Shown here in pieces: positions 40,397 through 47,973 of a stretch of 64,000 bases of DNA. Every line of letters starts with the position of its first letter. Positions within the stretch are counted from its first letter, which is position 1. The DNA comes from Rouxiella badensis. GTDB taxonomy: Bacteria > Pseudomonadota > Gammaproteobacteria > Enterobacterales > Enterobacteriaceae. Location of the stretch: assembly GCA_026967495.1 (NCBI GenBank), contig CP114060.1, positions 3,038,001 to 3,102,000 of the forward strand, read 5' to 3'. The notes below the pieces were generated by a model that was not told the origin of the DNA, searched no databases, and saw only the letters and a list, made by a program, of their open reading frames with translations. A program made the position numbers and the translations under genes.

Positions 40397-41908
40397 ATGA
40401 TCAACTTATCGATTCCGAAGACTCTCGACAGTAAATCGCACGGCTCATTGCAGTCGAAGCTGCGTGAGAAGATTTCCGAAGCCATCGCCTGCGGGGACTT
40501 CGAAGAGGGACAGACGCTGCCCGCGACCCGCACCATGGCCGAGCAGCTGAAGATTTCCCGCAATACGGTCACGCTGGTGTATGAGGAGCTGGCGGCGGAG
40601 GGCATCCTGATTTCGGCGCAGCGACGCGGATTTTACGTCGCGCCAGATGCGATGTCTCGCCTGCCGCAGAGTCGTCCGATGGCTCAAAGCCCTGCCAGCG
40701 TCGACTGGGACAGCAAACTGGTGATTAATCCTGCCGAGATGGAGCACATTACTCATCCGCACGACTGGCGCACCAAGAAATACACCTTTATGTATGGGCA
40801 GCACGACCGATGGATTTTTCCGATCTCCAGCTGGCGTAAATGCAGCCGCGATTCGCTCTCGTTGCACGATATGTACGACTGGACCGTGGATTATGTTGAT
40901 GAAGATGATCCCGTGTTGCTCGACGCGTTTCGTCGGCGGGTCTTGCCGCGTCGCGGGTTCAGTGCCGGTACTCAGGAAGTGCTGGTCACCGTCGAGAACC
41001 AGCATGCGCTGTTTCTGGCGATTCAGTGCCTTATCCGCCCCGGCATGGTGGTAGGCATTGAGGATCCTTCGTATCCCGATGTGCGTAACTTGATGATTTT
41101 CCACGGTGCGGTGCTGAGGCCGCTGCCAGTGGATGAAGACGGACTGATTATCAGCGAGGCGCTACGCGGCTGCGATATTCTGTATGTCACGCCGAGCCAT
41201 CAGTCACCGACCACCGTGACGTTGTCACCAAGCCGTCGTCGCCAGCTGCTGCAAATGGCTAAAGACTACGACTTTATTATTATTGAAGACGACTACGACA
41301 CCGAGTCGCGCTTCGGCAGATACCCGTCCAGCGCGCTAAAGTCTATCGACACAGACGGACGCGTGGTCTACGTCACCAGCCTGTCAAAGCTGCTTTCACC
41401 GGGACTTCGGGTGGGGTTTTTGGTCGGTCCGGCGCCGTTCATTCGCCAGGCTCGTGCACTACGGCGCATGAGCATTCGCCACCCTGCGGCCAATAATCAG
41501 CGCACCATCGCGCTGTTTCTTAAAGGCGGTTATTACGAGTCGTTGCTCAAGCGCTTTCACGAGGAGTATGCATTGAGGTGGCGTACTTTGCAGGAAGCGC
41601 TGCGCCAGTTTATCCCCTGTGCCGAGGTGGCTAACTCAGAAGGCGGCAGCTCCGTATGGCTGCGCCTGCCTGCCGAGATAAACACCCGTGAACTCTCAAA
41701 GCGTGCCTATGCGCGCGACGTTTACATTCAGCCGGGCGAGAGCTATTTTCTGCCGCTTTCCAACTCGACCCAGACGAGGCCAACAAACTATATGCGCATC
41801 GGTTTTTCGTCGATCAAAGTCGAGGATATTGCCGAGGGTATTGCCATTGTGGGCGGCGTGGTGGATGAAATGCTCTCGCGCGAAACCAGAAAAAGAGTGG
41901 GCGAATGA
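40397..41908 (+). CDS. MocR/PdxR-type GntR regulator with aminotransferase-like domain
   Basis: Transcription regulator of 503 residues. The N-terminal winged helix (about 15-80, LPATRTMAEQLKISRNTVTL) is GntR type; the rest is a fold-type I aminotransferase domain that binds pyridoxal phosphate. The PLP lysine is K331 in SLSKLLSPGLRVGF, and the Asp that holds the ring nitrogen is in IIEDDYDTE. Regulators of this kind sense PLP or an amino compound adduct. It lies at the end of the hydantoinase operon rather than divergent from it, so it probably regulates that operon in response to an amino acid derivative. Confidence 0.92.
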   Translation: MINLSIPKTLDSKSHGSLQSKLREKISEAIACGDFEEGQTLPATRTMAEQLKISRNTVTLVYEELAAEGILISAQRRGFYVAPDAMSRLPQSRPMAQSPASVDWDSKLVINPAEMEHITHPHDWRTKKYTFMYGQHDRWIFPISSWRKCSRDSLSLHDMYDWTVDYVDEDDPVLLDAFRRRVLPRRGFSAGTQEVLVTVENQHALFLAIQCLIRPGMVVGIEDPSYPDVRNLMIFHGAVLRPLPVDEDGLIISEALRGCDILYVTPSHQSPTTVTLSPSRRRQLLQMAKDYDFIIIEDDYDTESRFGRYPSSALKSIDTDGRVVYVTSLSKLLSPGLRVGFLVGPAPFIRQARALRRMSIRHPAANNQRTIALFLKGGYYESLLKRFHEEYALRWRTLQEALRQFIPCAEVANSEGGSSVWLRLPAEINTRELSKRAYARDVYIQPGESYFLPLSNSTQTRPTNYMRIGFSSIKVEDIAEGIAIVGGVVDEMLSRETRKRVGE

Positions 41909-41919
41909 GGGGGTAGACG

Positions 41920-42189
41920 GTGGCTAATCAACAGCGGCTGATTGCCGAGCCGGGTGATGCGGTGTTTGTGACTACGGGAACCGTCCATGGTTACCCGTTG
42001 AACTTTCACTTCACGCGTTTTATCGGCTTCCTGCCGGCCACGGTAGTCGAAAACTTCTTCCGTGTGCTGGGTGGCCCCTGGGCTGAACCGGTATTTCCGC
42101 ACCGCCCGGGCGAACTGCATGTCGAACGGGTGATGGCTAAACTCGACCCGCTCGACCTTCATCTCTGCGGCGAGCGTCCGCAGCGTTAG
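41920..42189 (+). pseudogene. Cupin protein remnant (N-terminal half missing)
   Basis: An 89-residue reading frame that starts inside a cupin fold: RLIAEPGDAVFVTTGTVHGY is the second cupin motif, and the ending MAKLDPLDLHLCGERPQR looks like a natural C-terminus. The first cupin motif and most metal-binding histidines are absent, because the region upstream is the 3' end of the MocR gene. A TAG lies in frame at 41914. I read it as a 5'-truncated gene; the junction near 41905-41925 (EGVDGG, then ANQQRL after one frame step) suggests a deletion. Its stop overlaps the end of the convergent exporter gene by four bases. Confidence 0.7.
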
Positions 42190-44289
42190 CTTCCCAGCAC
42201 AATCACGCGGTCAGCGGAGGCTATTGTTGAAGGACGGTGTGCGATGATGACACGCGTAACCTTTAGCGCAGCAATCGAGGCATTAATGTGTGCCTCGTTT
42301 TCAACGTCAAGATGGCTGGTGGCCTCGTCGAGGAACAGAATGCTCGGTCGGCGGTACAGCGCACGCGCAATCAGCAGGCGCTGTTTCTGGCCACCGGACA
42401 GACTGCCGCCCAGTTCACTTATCAGTGTTTCATAACCCATCGGCATCGCCATGATATCGTTATGAATATTACAGCGCTTGGCGCAGTCGATCAGGTGTTC
42501 GGGATCGTTCTGTTCTTCAAAGCTGGCGATGTTCTCTGCGATGGAACCGGCGAACAGCGTATCGTCCTGTAATACGCAGGCGATGCAGGCGCGGTAATTG
42601 TTGACGCCGGCCTTGCTGATGTCTATCCCGTTGAGGCGCACCTCGCCCGAGGTTGGCAGCAGCAGCCCGGAAAGCAGCTTCATCAGCGTGGTTTTTCCCA
42701 TGCCCGAAGGGCCGGTTATCGCCACACTTTCACCTGCCGCGACGTTAAGAGTGAGGCTCTTTAATCAGCGGCGCGGACAGCACGTCATACTGGAAGGAGA
42801 CATTGTGTACCTCCAGCGCGGCGGGCTCTCCCTGGCGTAGCAGGGCGCGCTCGGTAACGTAATGTTCCTCGTCGGTAAGGGCAATATCGGCGATACGCTC
42901 AGAGTGTAGAGACAGCATCCGCAGCTGCAACACCATGTTCAGCAGGTTCGCCGCTCTTTCCGAAAACTGTCCGCGATAAGTGTTAAAAGCCACAAACATA
43001 CCCAGCGTCATGTGGCCATCAATCACCTGATTCGCTCCCAGCCACAGCAGAACAATCTGGTCGAGGGTGGCTATCAGAGTGTTGCCACCCTGGAACATCA
43101 TCTCGTAACGCGTCTTACGCACGGTCGCGTTAGCGGTGTCGATATTCATATTCAGCCAGCGCTGCGCACGATTGGAGGACAGGCCAAGCGCCTTCAGCGT
43201 GCCCATGCCGTACAGCGTTTCCATAAAGTGCGAGCTGGCGCGTGCGGTCTTCACCAACTGCTCCTCGGAAATCTGCCGATAGGTGGAGTAGGTACTGAGT
43301 CGGAACAGGCAGTAAAGGGTGGTGAATCCGAGGATAACCCACACCAGCCAACCGCCGTAAAGGATCATCATCACTATCAAACCCACCGACATGATGCCGT
43401 CCATCAGGCTGTTCACTACGTTCGAGGTCAGCGTGCTGCGCAAGGTGTCGAGCGAAACGAAGCGGGACTGAATGTCACCGAGTTTGCGTTTCTCGAAATA
43501 GGCCAGCGGCAGGGCGAGCAGGTGGTCAAACAGCCGGGCCTTCCACTGAACGTCAATTAGCGTGGTCATCACCAGCTGGGTCCAGGATTTAAGGACGCTG
43601 ATGCCGGTTCGAAACAGCACGAAGAACAGCAGGCCCAGGCAAATGAGCGTGAGCAGATTGGCGTCCTGCGCCGGAATAACGTGGTCCATGACCAGCTGCA
43701 TGCCGACCGGCAGAAGCAAATTCACCGACTCTATCAGCAGCGAGAAACAGAACAGCTTAGTGAGGGTGCCGACGATGCCGCTGACGTTACTGGCCATACG
43801 ACGCAGGTTGAGGCGGTTAACGTTTTTGGTGTGGCTAAAGTCGGCATCGGGCCAGACTTCGAGCGCGATGCCGGTGAAGTGGGCCGACAATTCCTGCAAT
43901 CCCAGCACGCGTTTGCCGAAACCGGGATCGTGGATAACGATGCGACCACGTTTGACCGAGATAAGCACCACAAAATGGTTCATATCCCAGTGCAGAATAC
44001 AGGGCGTTTTCAGCTCGGTGAGTTCGTCGAGGTCCAGGCGCAGCGCGCGTGACTTCAGATTCAGCTGCTGGGTCACGCTCATTAACGTTTTCAGGGTCAC
44101 GCCGCGCGTCGAAACATCAAACTGCTGGCGCAGGCTCAGCAGATCGGTTTGCATGCCATAATATCCGCAAATCATCGCCACACAGGCCAGACCGCACTCT
44201 GCGGCCTCGGTCTGGATTATCTGTGGCACTCGGCGGCGGAAGCTAAAATGTAACTTTTGTACGAGTTCGTCCAACGGCTCTGTGTTCAT
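42186..44289 (-). CDS. Microcin-type peptidase-containing ABC exporter, CvaB-like (frameshifted)
   Basis: Inner-membrane exporter that cleaves double-glycine leaders and exports the peptide through a type I pathway. The N-terminal C39 peptidase has C32 in QTEAAECGLACVAMI, H105 in WDMNHFVVL and D121 in VIHDPGFG, the same positions as CvaB of microcin V. The membrane domain follows, then the ATPase with Walker A GPSGMGKT, signature LSGGQ and Walker B ILFLDEA. The frame changes near 42758: removing one surplus base joins SAPLIK to SLTLNVAAGESVAITG and gives about 700 residues, CvaB length. Its start overlaps the CvaA-like stop by four bases. Its likely cargo is the peptides at 45.7-48.0 kb. Confidence 0.93.
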
Positions 44290-45568
44290 TCAACCGGTCC
44301 TGTAATGCTTTTCTTCAGGCTGTAGTATGGGGAGAGCATCCATTGATACAGCGGGCGTTTTTCGAGAAACAGGGTGGTTTCAGCCTGCATTCCGCTCGAC
44401 AAGGCTAAAGGTTGGCCGTGCCAGGAGAGCGTGCCTCGCTTCAGAGCGACGATGGCCTTGAAATAGCTGCCGTCGACGGCGCCGGTGCTCATGCGCGGCG
44501 CGCTAACGTAGCCCGACATCTCTTTTGGCGTGCTAGGGGCGCTGGCAACCGAAATTATCGTGCCGGGAAATTGGCCATATTTCTGGAAAGGGAATGCGGC
44601 ATAACTGACATTTATGGTCTCACCCAACTTGACGTAAGGACGACTGGCATCCGGCACCCAGGCGACCAGATAAAACGCATGCTCGCTGTCTGGCACCAGC
44701 TGTACCAGACTATCCCCGGTATTAACCATCTGGCCGGGAGTCACGCTCAGTGACGAGATATTTCCCGCCGTGGGGGCGGTGATCATAATCAGATTTCGGG
44801 CATTAGCCTCTGCCAGTTCGCGATCCAGACCTTGTTGCTGGTAGATTGATTGGGAAATCTGATTGTCAAACTCTGCGGCCTTAGTCACTTTCTGGCTCTG
44901 CAAATTGCTGATTTGCAGAGACTGCTGGACCACCTGCGCGGTGAGATTCTGATAGGAACTCTGCTGCTGGTAATACAAGTAACGCTGGTTGTTCAGCTGA
45001 TCGGAGGTGATTAACCCTTTCTTCAAGGAATCATTATAAGAGGCAAGGCTTTTTCCCATCGACTCCAGGCCGTCTTTTGCGGAAGCGAGCATTTTATTCA
45101 GGCCAATCTGCGCCTGCTGATATTGTTCGAGCTGCTGCTGCAGGTTGGCTAAGGTGGCAGCCTTATTGCTGCGCTGCTGGGCCACAATATCTTCGAGCTG
45201 CTGTTTCTGCTTATAAATAGCGTCCAGGGTGGAGGTGCTGACATTGCCCGACTGGCTAATCTGGCTGACGTCTATTTGATACAGCGACTCACCGGCTTTT
45301 ACACGTTGACCGTTTTTAACCAGCAGCTTCGAAATAACGCCCTGCTGGGGAGAAAAAGGTTAATGGTATACGGCTGAGTAATCACTTCAGCGCTGACGTT
45401 TATTCGACGGGTATAGTTGGCAAAGATCAGAAATAGCAGAAGTAAAACCATGAATAGGCTGGTCAGGGAGACGGTAATCCATAGCGGCCAGCCTTTAAGC
45501 AATAGCGCCTTGCCAAGCCACTGAGTCTGCTGCTGAGTGGCGACTTCCTTACGGAAAAGTGCGGACAT
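44286..45568 (-). CDS. Microcin exporter membrane-fusion protein, CvaA-like (frameshifted)
   Basis: HlyD-family adaptor that bridges the inner-membrane exporter and TolC. One N-terminal membrane helix (about 26-50), a long coiled coil rich in Gln and Leu, and a beta-barrel domain are visible. GQMVNTGDSL and FLEKRPLYQWMLSPYY match the same places in CvaA. The frame breaks in the A run 45353-45357 (T run on the coding strand); one added base joins ITQPYTINLF to SPQQGVISKLLVKNGQRVK and gives about 427 residues. I chose the ATG at 45568; a TTG at 45571 is in frame. The ribosome site is weak. A hairpin terminator lies between it and peptide gene A, so it may be expressed by read-through. Confidence 0.92.
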
Positions 45569-45592
45569 CAAAATACTCTGTCAGAGGGCTTA

Positions 45593-45623
45593 TAAAACCA
45601 CCTATAGCCTGAACTATAGGTGG
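45593..45623 (-). terminator. Hairpin with T tail after peptide gene A
   Basis: CCACCTATAG at 45598-45607 and CTATAGGTGG at 45614-45623 form a perfect 10-base stem. On the minus strand TTTTATA follows, so it is a rho-independent terminator or attenuator placed between peptide gene A and the exporter genes. Similar GC-richer hairpins follow genes B and D. Confidence 0.8.
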
Positions 45624-45626
45624 AGA

Positions 45627-45680
45627 ATGTTACACGCTGGCCATGCTAAAGAGGACTGATGATTGACCAGTATGTGACAT
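45627..45680 (-). repeat. Long-loop inverted repeat after peptide gene A
   Basis: Arms ATGTTACACGCTGG (45627-45640) and CCAGTATGTGACAT (45667-45680) pair with three mismatches. The arms begin ATGT and end ACAT, as do those after genes B and D. It ends 21 bases from the stop codon of gene A, and only three bases separate it from the terminator hairpin. Confidence 0.65.
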
Positions 45681-45701
45681 GAATATAATAGGTTATGGAT
45701 T

Positions 45702-45920
45702 TTATACCAGAGCTTCTAACGCGCCAGTCACACCCAGTGCGTTCAGTGCGCCGGTCACACCGGTGCCTACATTATCAAGTACGTCAGGAACGGTTGTGGT
45801 TACAACGGTTGATACGGTATTCAGAGCAACACCCACGGTATCGGCAACGTTAGAAATCAGGCTCGACAACAAACCGCCACCGGCAACTTGTTCAACTTCG
45901 ATAGTGTTTAATTCTTTCAT
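45702..45920 (-). CDS. Double-glycine-leader peptide A (microcin-like precursor)
   Basis: A 72-residue precursor. The leader MKELNTIEVEQVAGGG fits the class II microcin/bacteriocin pattern with hydrophobic -12, -7 and -4 positions and Gly-Gly before the cut, the substrate of C39 peptidases such as the CvaB-like exporter next door. The predicted mature peptide is about 56 residues, has no Cys or aromatic residues, and is rich in Val, Leu, Thr, Ala and Gly, with VTTTVPDVLDNVG in the middle. Ribosome site GGAGG lies five bases before the ATG inside AATTTCGGAGGTTAT, shared with genes B and C. The role as an antibacterial microcin is inferred from leader and exporter only. Confidence 0.85.
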   Translation of the reverse strand: MKELNTIEVEQVAGGGLLSSLISNVADTVGVALNTVSTVVTTTVPDVLDNVGTGVTGALNALGVTGALEALV

Positions 45921-46008
45921 AATAACCTCCGAAATTATTGATAAAAGCTTAATAATGATCGCTGATTTTTTTCAGAGATACGCCAAGGCATCACCTTGCG
46001 ATCATGGG

Positions 46009-46071
46009 TTTACTCTACCCTATCTTATTGAATTTGGCTTATTGTTATGTGAGAAAAGTGTAAAATTTCAC
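46009..46071 (-). promoter_or_regulatory. Conserved upstream block of peptide gene A
   Basis: This 63-base block recurs upstream of gene D (48062-48124). The first 31 bases share TATCTTATTGAATTTGGCT and differ at two positions; AAAAGTGTAAAAT recurs further along. In both copies the block ends 89 bases from the start codon. On the minus strand it reads ATTTTACACTTTT followed by AATTCAATAAGATA, so it probably contains a promoter or a regulator site; I cannot fix exact -35 and -10 boxes. Confidence 0.6.
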
Positions 46072-46496
46072 ATATTATATTAATGTCGAATTTTATTCTG
46101 CCTTATGAAAAACATGCCACTCAATTGACGCATAAATTTATCTTATTCTTAGCATCCCAACCGAAGGGTTAATCATTAATTTTATTGATAATTCAAATCC
46201 TTGCTGACTATATGATTTAATTTTATAAAATGGAAGGCTATTTATTGGACGATCGCATAATTGAGTGAAGCAGAAATGAAATGCAATTGTAACTTACTGT
46301 TAATAATGAAAACTTTTTATAATGATGTATCAAATCACTGATAATTGATGATTTTACAAGACAGACTGCTGCTGTTGATTTTTTGAGTGCGAAATGGCGG
46401 CAGTTTGCTTCTTTGGAATATGAAGAAAATTTTCGCTTCGGATTTCAGTAAGGGGGGCTGTTAGAGGTCAAAGGAGAGGGCGGTGTCTGACTTAGG

Positions 46497-46522
46497 CCAC
46501 CCGCAGCGTTCGCTGCAGGTGG
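46497..46522 (-). terminator. GC-rich hairpin after peptide gene B
   Basis: CCACCCGCAGC and GCTGCAGGTGG form an 11-base stem around a four-base loop; the single C-A mismatch becomes a G-U pair in the minus-strand transcript. No T tail follows, so termination strength is uncertain. It matches in place the hairpins after genes A and D. Confidence 0.6.
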
Positions 46523-46527
46523 AAGCA

Positions 46528-46604
46528 ATGTCTCATAGGAGGACTACTGGCTTTCTTTTTTATCTAAGTGCATACGCAGGTGATAAATTTTGGGTATGAG
46601 ACAT
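46528..46604 (-). repeat. Long-loop inverted repeat after peptide gene B
   Basis: ATGTCTCATA (46528-46537) and TATGAGACAT (46595-46604) are a perfect 10-base inverted repeat. It ends 21 bases from the stop codon of gene B and is five bases from the GC-rich hairpin, the same layout as after genes A and D. Confidence 0.7.
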
Positions 46605-46625
46605 GGGGTCGATCATTCAGACGTG

Positions 46626-46793
46626 TTAAACAACGTTGCCGAGAACGCTGTAAACGCCTTGCTCAACGGTTTTAACACCATTGCTCAGGTCAGGAGAGAT
46701 TGCACCGGTAACGCCGTTTACTACGTTGAATAATGTGTCGATCAAACCGCCGCCTGCTACTTGTTCAACTTCTTTAGTGTCCAGTTCTTTCAT
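46626..46793 (-). CDS. Double-glycine-leader peptide B (microcin-like precursor)
   Basis: A 55-residue precursor with leader MKELDTKEVEQVAGGG, nearly identical to that of peptide A. The predicted mature part is about 39 residues, starting LIDTLFNVVNGVTG and containing GVKTVEQGVYSVLG. It is hydrophobic, slightly acidic and lacks Cys. The ATG at 46793 is chosen because the leader starts there and GGAGG lies six bases upstream in the same AATTTCGGAGGTTAT context as gene A; an in-frame ATG at 46847 would add 18 residues with no ribosome site. It is expected to be processed by the CvaB-like exporter. Confidence 0.82.
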   Translation of the reverse strand: MKELDTKEVEQVAGGGLIDTLFNVVNGVTGAISPDLSNGVKTVEQGVYSVLGNVV

Positions 46794-47135
46794 GATAACC
46801 TCCGAAATTATTAATAAAGGCTGAATGGCGCCCTGTGTGGTTGTCACTCATCTTATCTACTGCAGCATTGAGTTTTTTCCCGCAGGACCCTCAATAACTG
46901 TATACCATTTCCCGATTTTGGTTGCTAAACCAGGTTGTGGGGGTTAAGAAAAGGTTAAAATTTCTCTTAACACGGCAAACATCGCAGATTCTTCTGTTGT
47001 TGACGATGAAGAATCAGGACGTCAACAGAAAATTCACCTGCTACCTGGTGATAACATCATCCGTCCCACAGGTAAGAATTTGTCGTATTAAAAAACTCAT
47101 AAGCACTATGAGTAGGTTCTATTGCTAATTAACAG
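46794..47135. other. Spacer between peptide genes B and C
   Basis: About 340 AT-rich bases. AAAAGGTTAAAATTTCTC at 46949-46966 resembles the AAAAGTGTAAAATTTCAC part of the gene A block, so a related but diverged promoter is possible. The terminator of gene C is at 47090-47113. No supported coding sequence. Confidence 0.4.
47090..47113 (-). terminator. Hairpin with T tail after peptide gene C
   Basis: ACTCATA at 47095-47101 and TATGAGT at 47107-47113 form a perfect seven-base stem; on the minus strand TTTTT follows. It lies 22 bases after the degenerate gene C, at the position of the long-loop repeats of the other genes, of which it may be a shortened relic. Confidence 0.65.
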
Positions 47136-47304
47136 CTACAGAGCGAGAGGCAAGTCTGCGTAAGTACCCTGTTCAACGACTTTGACGTTAGTGCTGGCAG
47201 AGGGGCGGCTAAAGAGACGACGTCGTTAACAACGTTGAATACTAAATCTAACGCACCGCCGCCTGCGACGCATTCAGCTTCTTTAGTCTCGAGTACTCTC
47301 ACAA
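47136..47304 (-). pseudogene. Degenerate fourth double-glycine-leader peptide gene C
   Basis: The shared AATTTCGGAGGTTAT leader precedes a GTG at 47304. In pieces the frame reads RVLETKE, AECVAGGG, ALDLVFNVVNDVVSLAA and NVKVVEQGTYADLPLAL, a clear relative of peptide B (FNVVN, VKxVEQG). Two frame breaks separate the pieces, in AAAA near 47279-47282 and in CCCC near 47202-47205; adding a base at each gives a 56-residue precursor. Besides the breaks, the start codon is GTG, the leader has an extra residue and K2, E3, V9 and Q11 are changed. So this copy has truly diverged and is probably dead, although the two breaks themselves could be sequencing errors. Confidence 0.65.
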
Positions 47305-47661
47305 TAACCTCCGAAATTAATAAAAATCACTGTGTTAATTTATCGCCGTGACAATAGATCCCCAATACGTGTAGGGTTATTAATCTGAGTTGGATATTAA
47401 TACCCATACGTAATCAAGATTGTAATAATTACATTGTGCTACCAAAAATGAGAGTGGCTTATTTTTAATACGCACTGTCGCCCGGCTTTAAAAAATCTTT
47501 ACTAATATTCATGTTGCCGAAAATTTATGTACATCTGTCATTTAACGATTATTTATGCGCAAAATTCAGGCAGCAAAAATTATCCGTATTAAATTTGCCG
47601 AAGTTTGCACAGCGTAATACGCTGCAATTCAGAGAACTACATCAAGATACTTTTGAGGTAA

Positions 47662-47691
47662 CCCCGCCTGCAGTTCAGGCTACAGGCGAGG
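47662..47691 (-). terminator. GC-rich hairpin after peptide gene D
   Basis: CCCCGCCTG at 47662-47670 pairs with CAGGCGAGG at 47683-47691; the one C-A mismatch becomes G-U in the minus-strand transcript. The loop contains TTCAGGCT, similar to the loop of the gene A hairpin. No T tail follows. Confidence 0.6.
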
Positions 47692-47693
47692 TA

Positions 47694-47747
47694 ATGTCAC
47701 ATGCTCGTAATTCAAGAAAATCCTGATGGGTTACGAGTATGAAACAT
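47694..47747 (-). repeat. Long-loop inverted repeat after peptide gene D
   Basis: Arms ATGTCACATGCTCGTAA (47694-47710) and TTACGAGTATGAAACAT (47731-47747) pair at all but three of 17 positions. It ends 22 bases from the stop codon of gene D and two bases from the GC-rich hairpin. Confidence 0.65.
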
Positions 47748-47769
47748 GTATTCATGCGTTACTGTTTTA

Positions 47770-47973
47770 TTAGAAAACAGCTTGCAGTGCAGACGCCAGG
47801 CCATCAGCGACGCCGTTAACGCCTTCGACAACGCTTTCAACAGCGTTTGGAACAGTCGTTGTTACCAGCTGGTTTACCAGTGGAGATACAGCGTTCGCTA
47901 CATCACCCAGCAGGCTAGTTAAAAGACCGCCACCAGCAACCTGATCCACTTCAACAGTGTTAAGTTCTTTCAT
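47770..47973 (-). CDS. Double-glycine-leader peptide D (microcin-like precursor)
   Basis: A 67-residue precursor with leader MKELNTVEVDQVAGGG. The predicted mature peptide of 51 residues starts LLTSLLGDVANAVSP and contains VTTTVPNAVESVVEG, close to the VTTTVPDVLDNVG of peptide A, so A and D are the nearest pair. It has no Cys and one aromatic residue, at the very end. The ATG at 47973 is chosen for the leader and a GGAG upstream; an in-frame ATG at 48009 would add 12 residues. The upstream block at 48062-48124 is shared with gene A at the same distance. Confidence 0.85.
   Translation of the reverse strand: MKELNTVEVDQVAGGGLLTSLLGDVANAVSPLVNQLVTTTVPNAVESVVEGVNGVADGLASALQAVF

Larger units (their letters stand above)
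45921..46625. other. AT-rich spacer between peptide genes A and B
   Basis: About 700 AT-rich bases. It holds the upstream block of gene A (46009-46071) and the 3' hairpin module of gene B (46497-46604). Between 46072 and 46496 I see nothing I can name, and in particular no reading frame with a ribosome site and membrane helices that would suit an immunity protein. Confidence 0.5.
47305..47769. other. Spacer between peptide genes C and D
   Basis: About 465 AT-rich bases. Apart from the two inverted repeats downstream of gene D (47662-47747) I see no supported feature. The upstream block of genes A and D is not recognisable here, in keeping with gene C being decayed. Confidence 0.4.

Noticed and set aside
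42186..42725. A separate ABC ATPase gene
   Set aside because: It is the ATPase part of the CvaB-like exporter split off by a surplus base near 42758; the combined length equals the family length.
45679..46083. A 134-codon plus-strand frame over peptide gene A, considered as an immunity gene
   Set aside because: It is the antisense of peptide gene A and its leader, without a ribosome site or membrane helices.
46922..47128. A 68-codon plus-strand frame between peptide genes B and C, considered as an immunity gene
   Set aside because: No ribosome site, opposite strand to the locus, and it reads through the gene C terminator; not convincing.
45598..47747. The hairpins of the peptide array as a CRISPR array or integron attC sites
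   Set aside because: The repeats are not direct repeats of constant length, and spacing is irregular. Each is tied to the stop codon of a peptide gene, and no cas or integrase gene is present. An attC-like role is not supported by core-site sequences.
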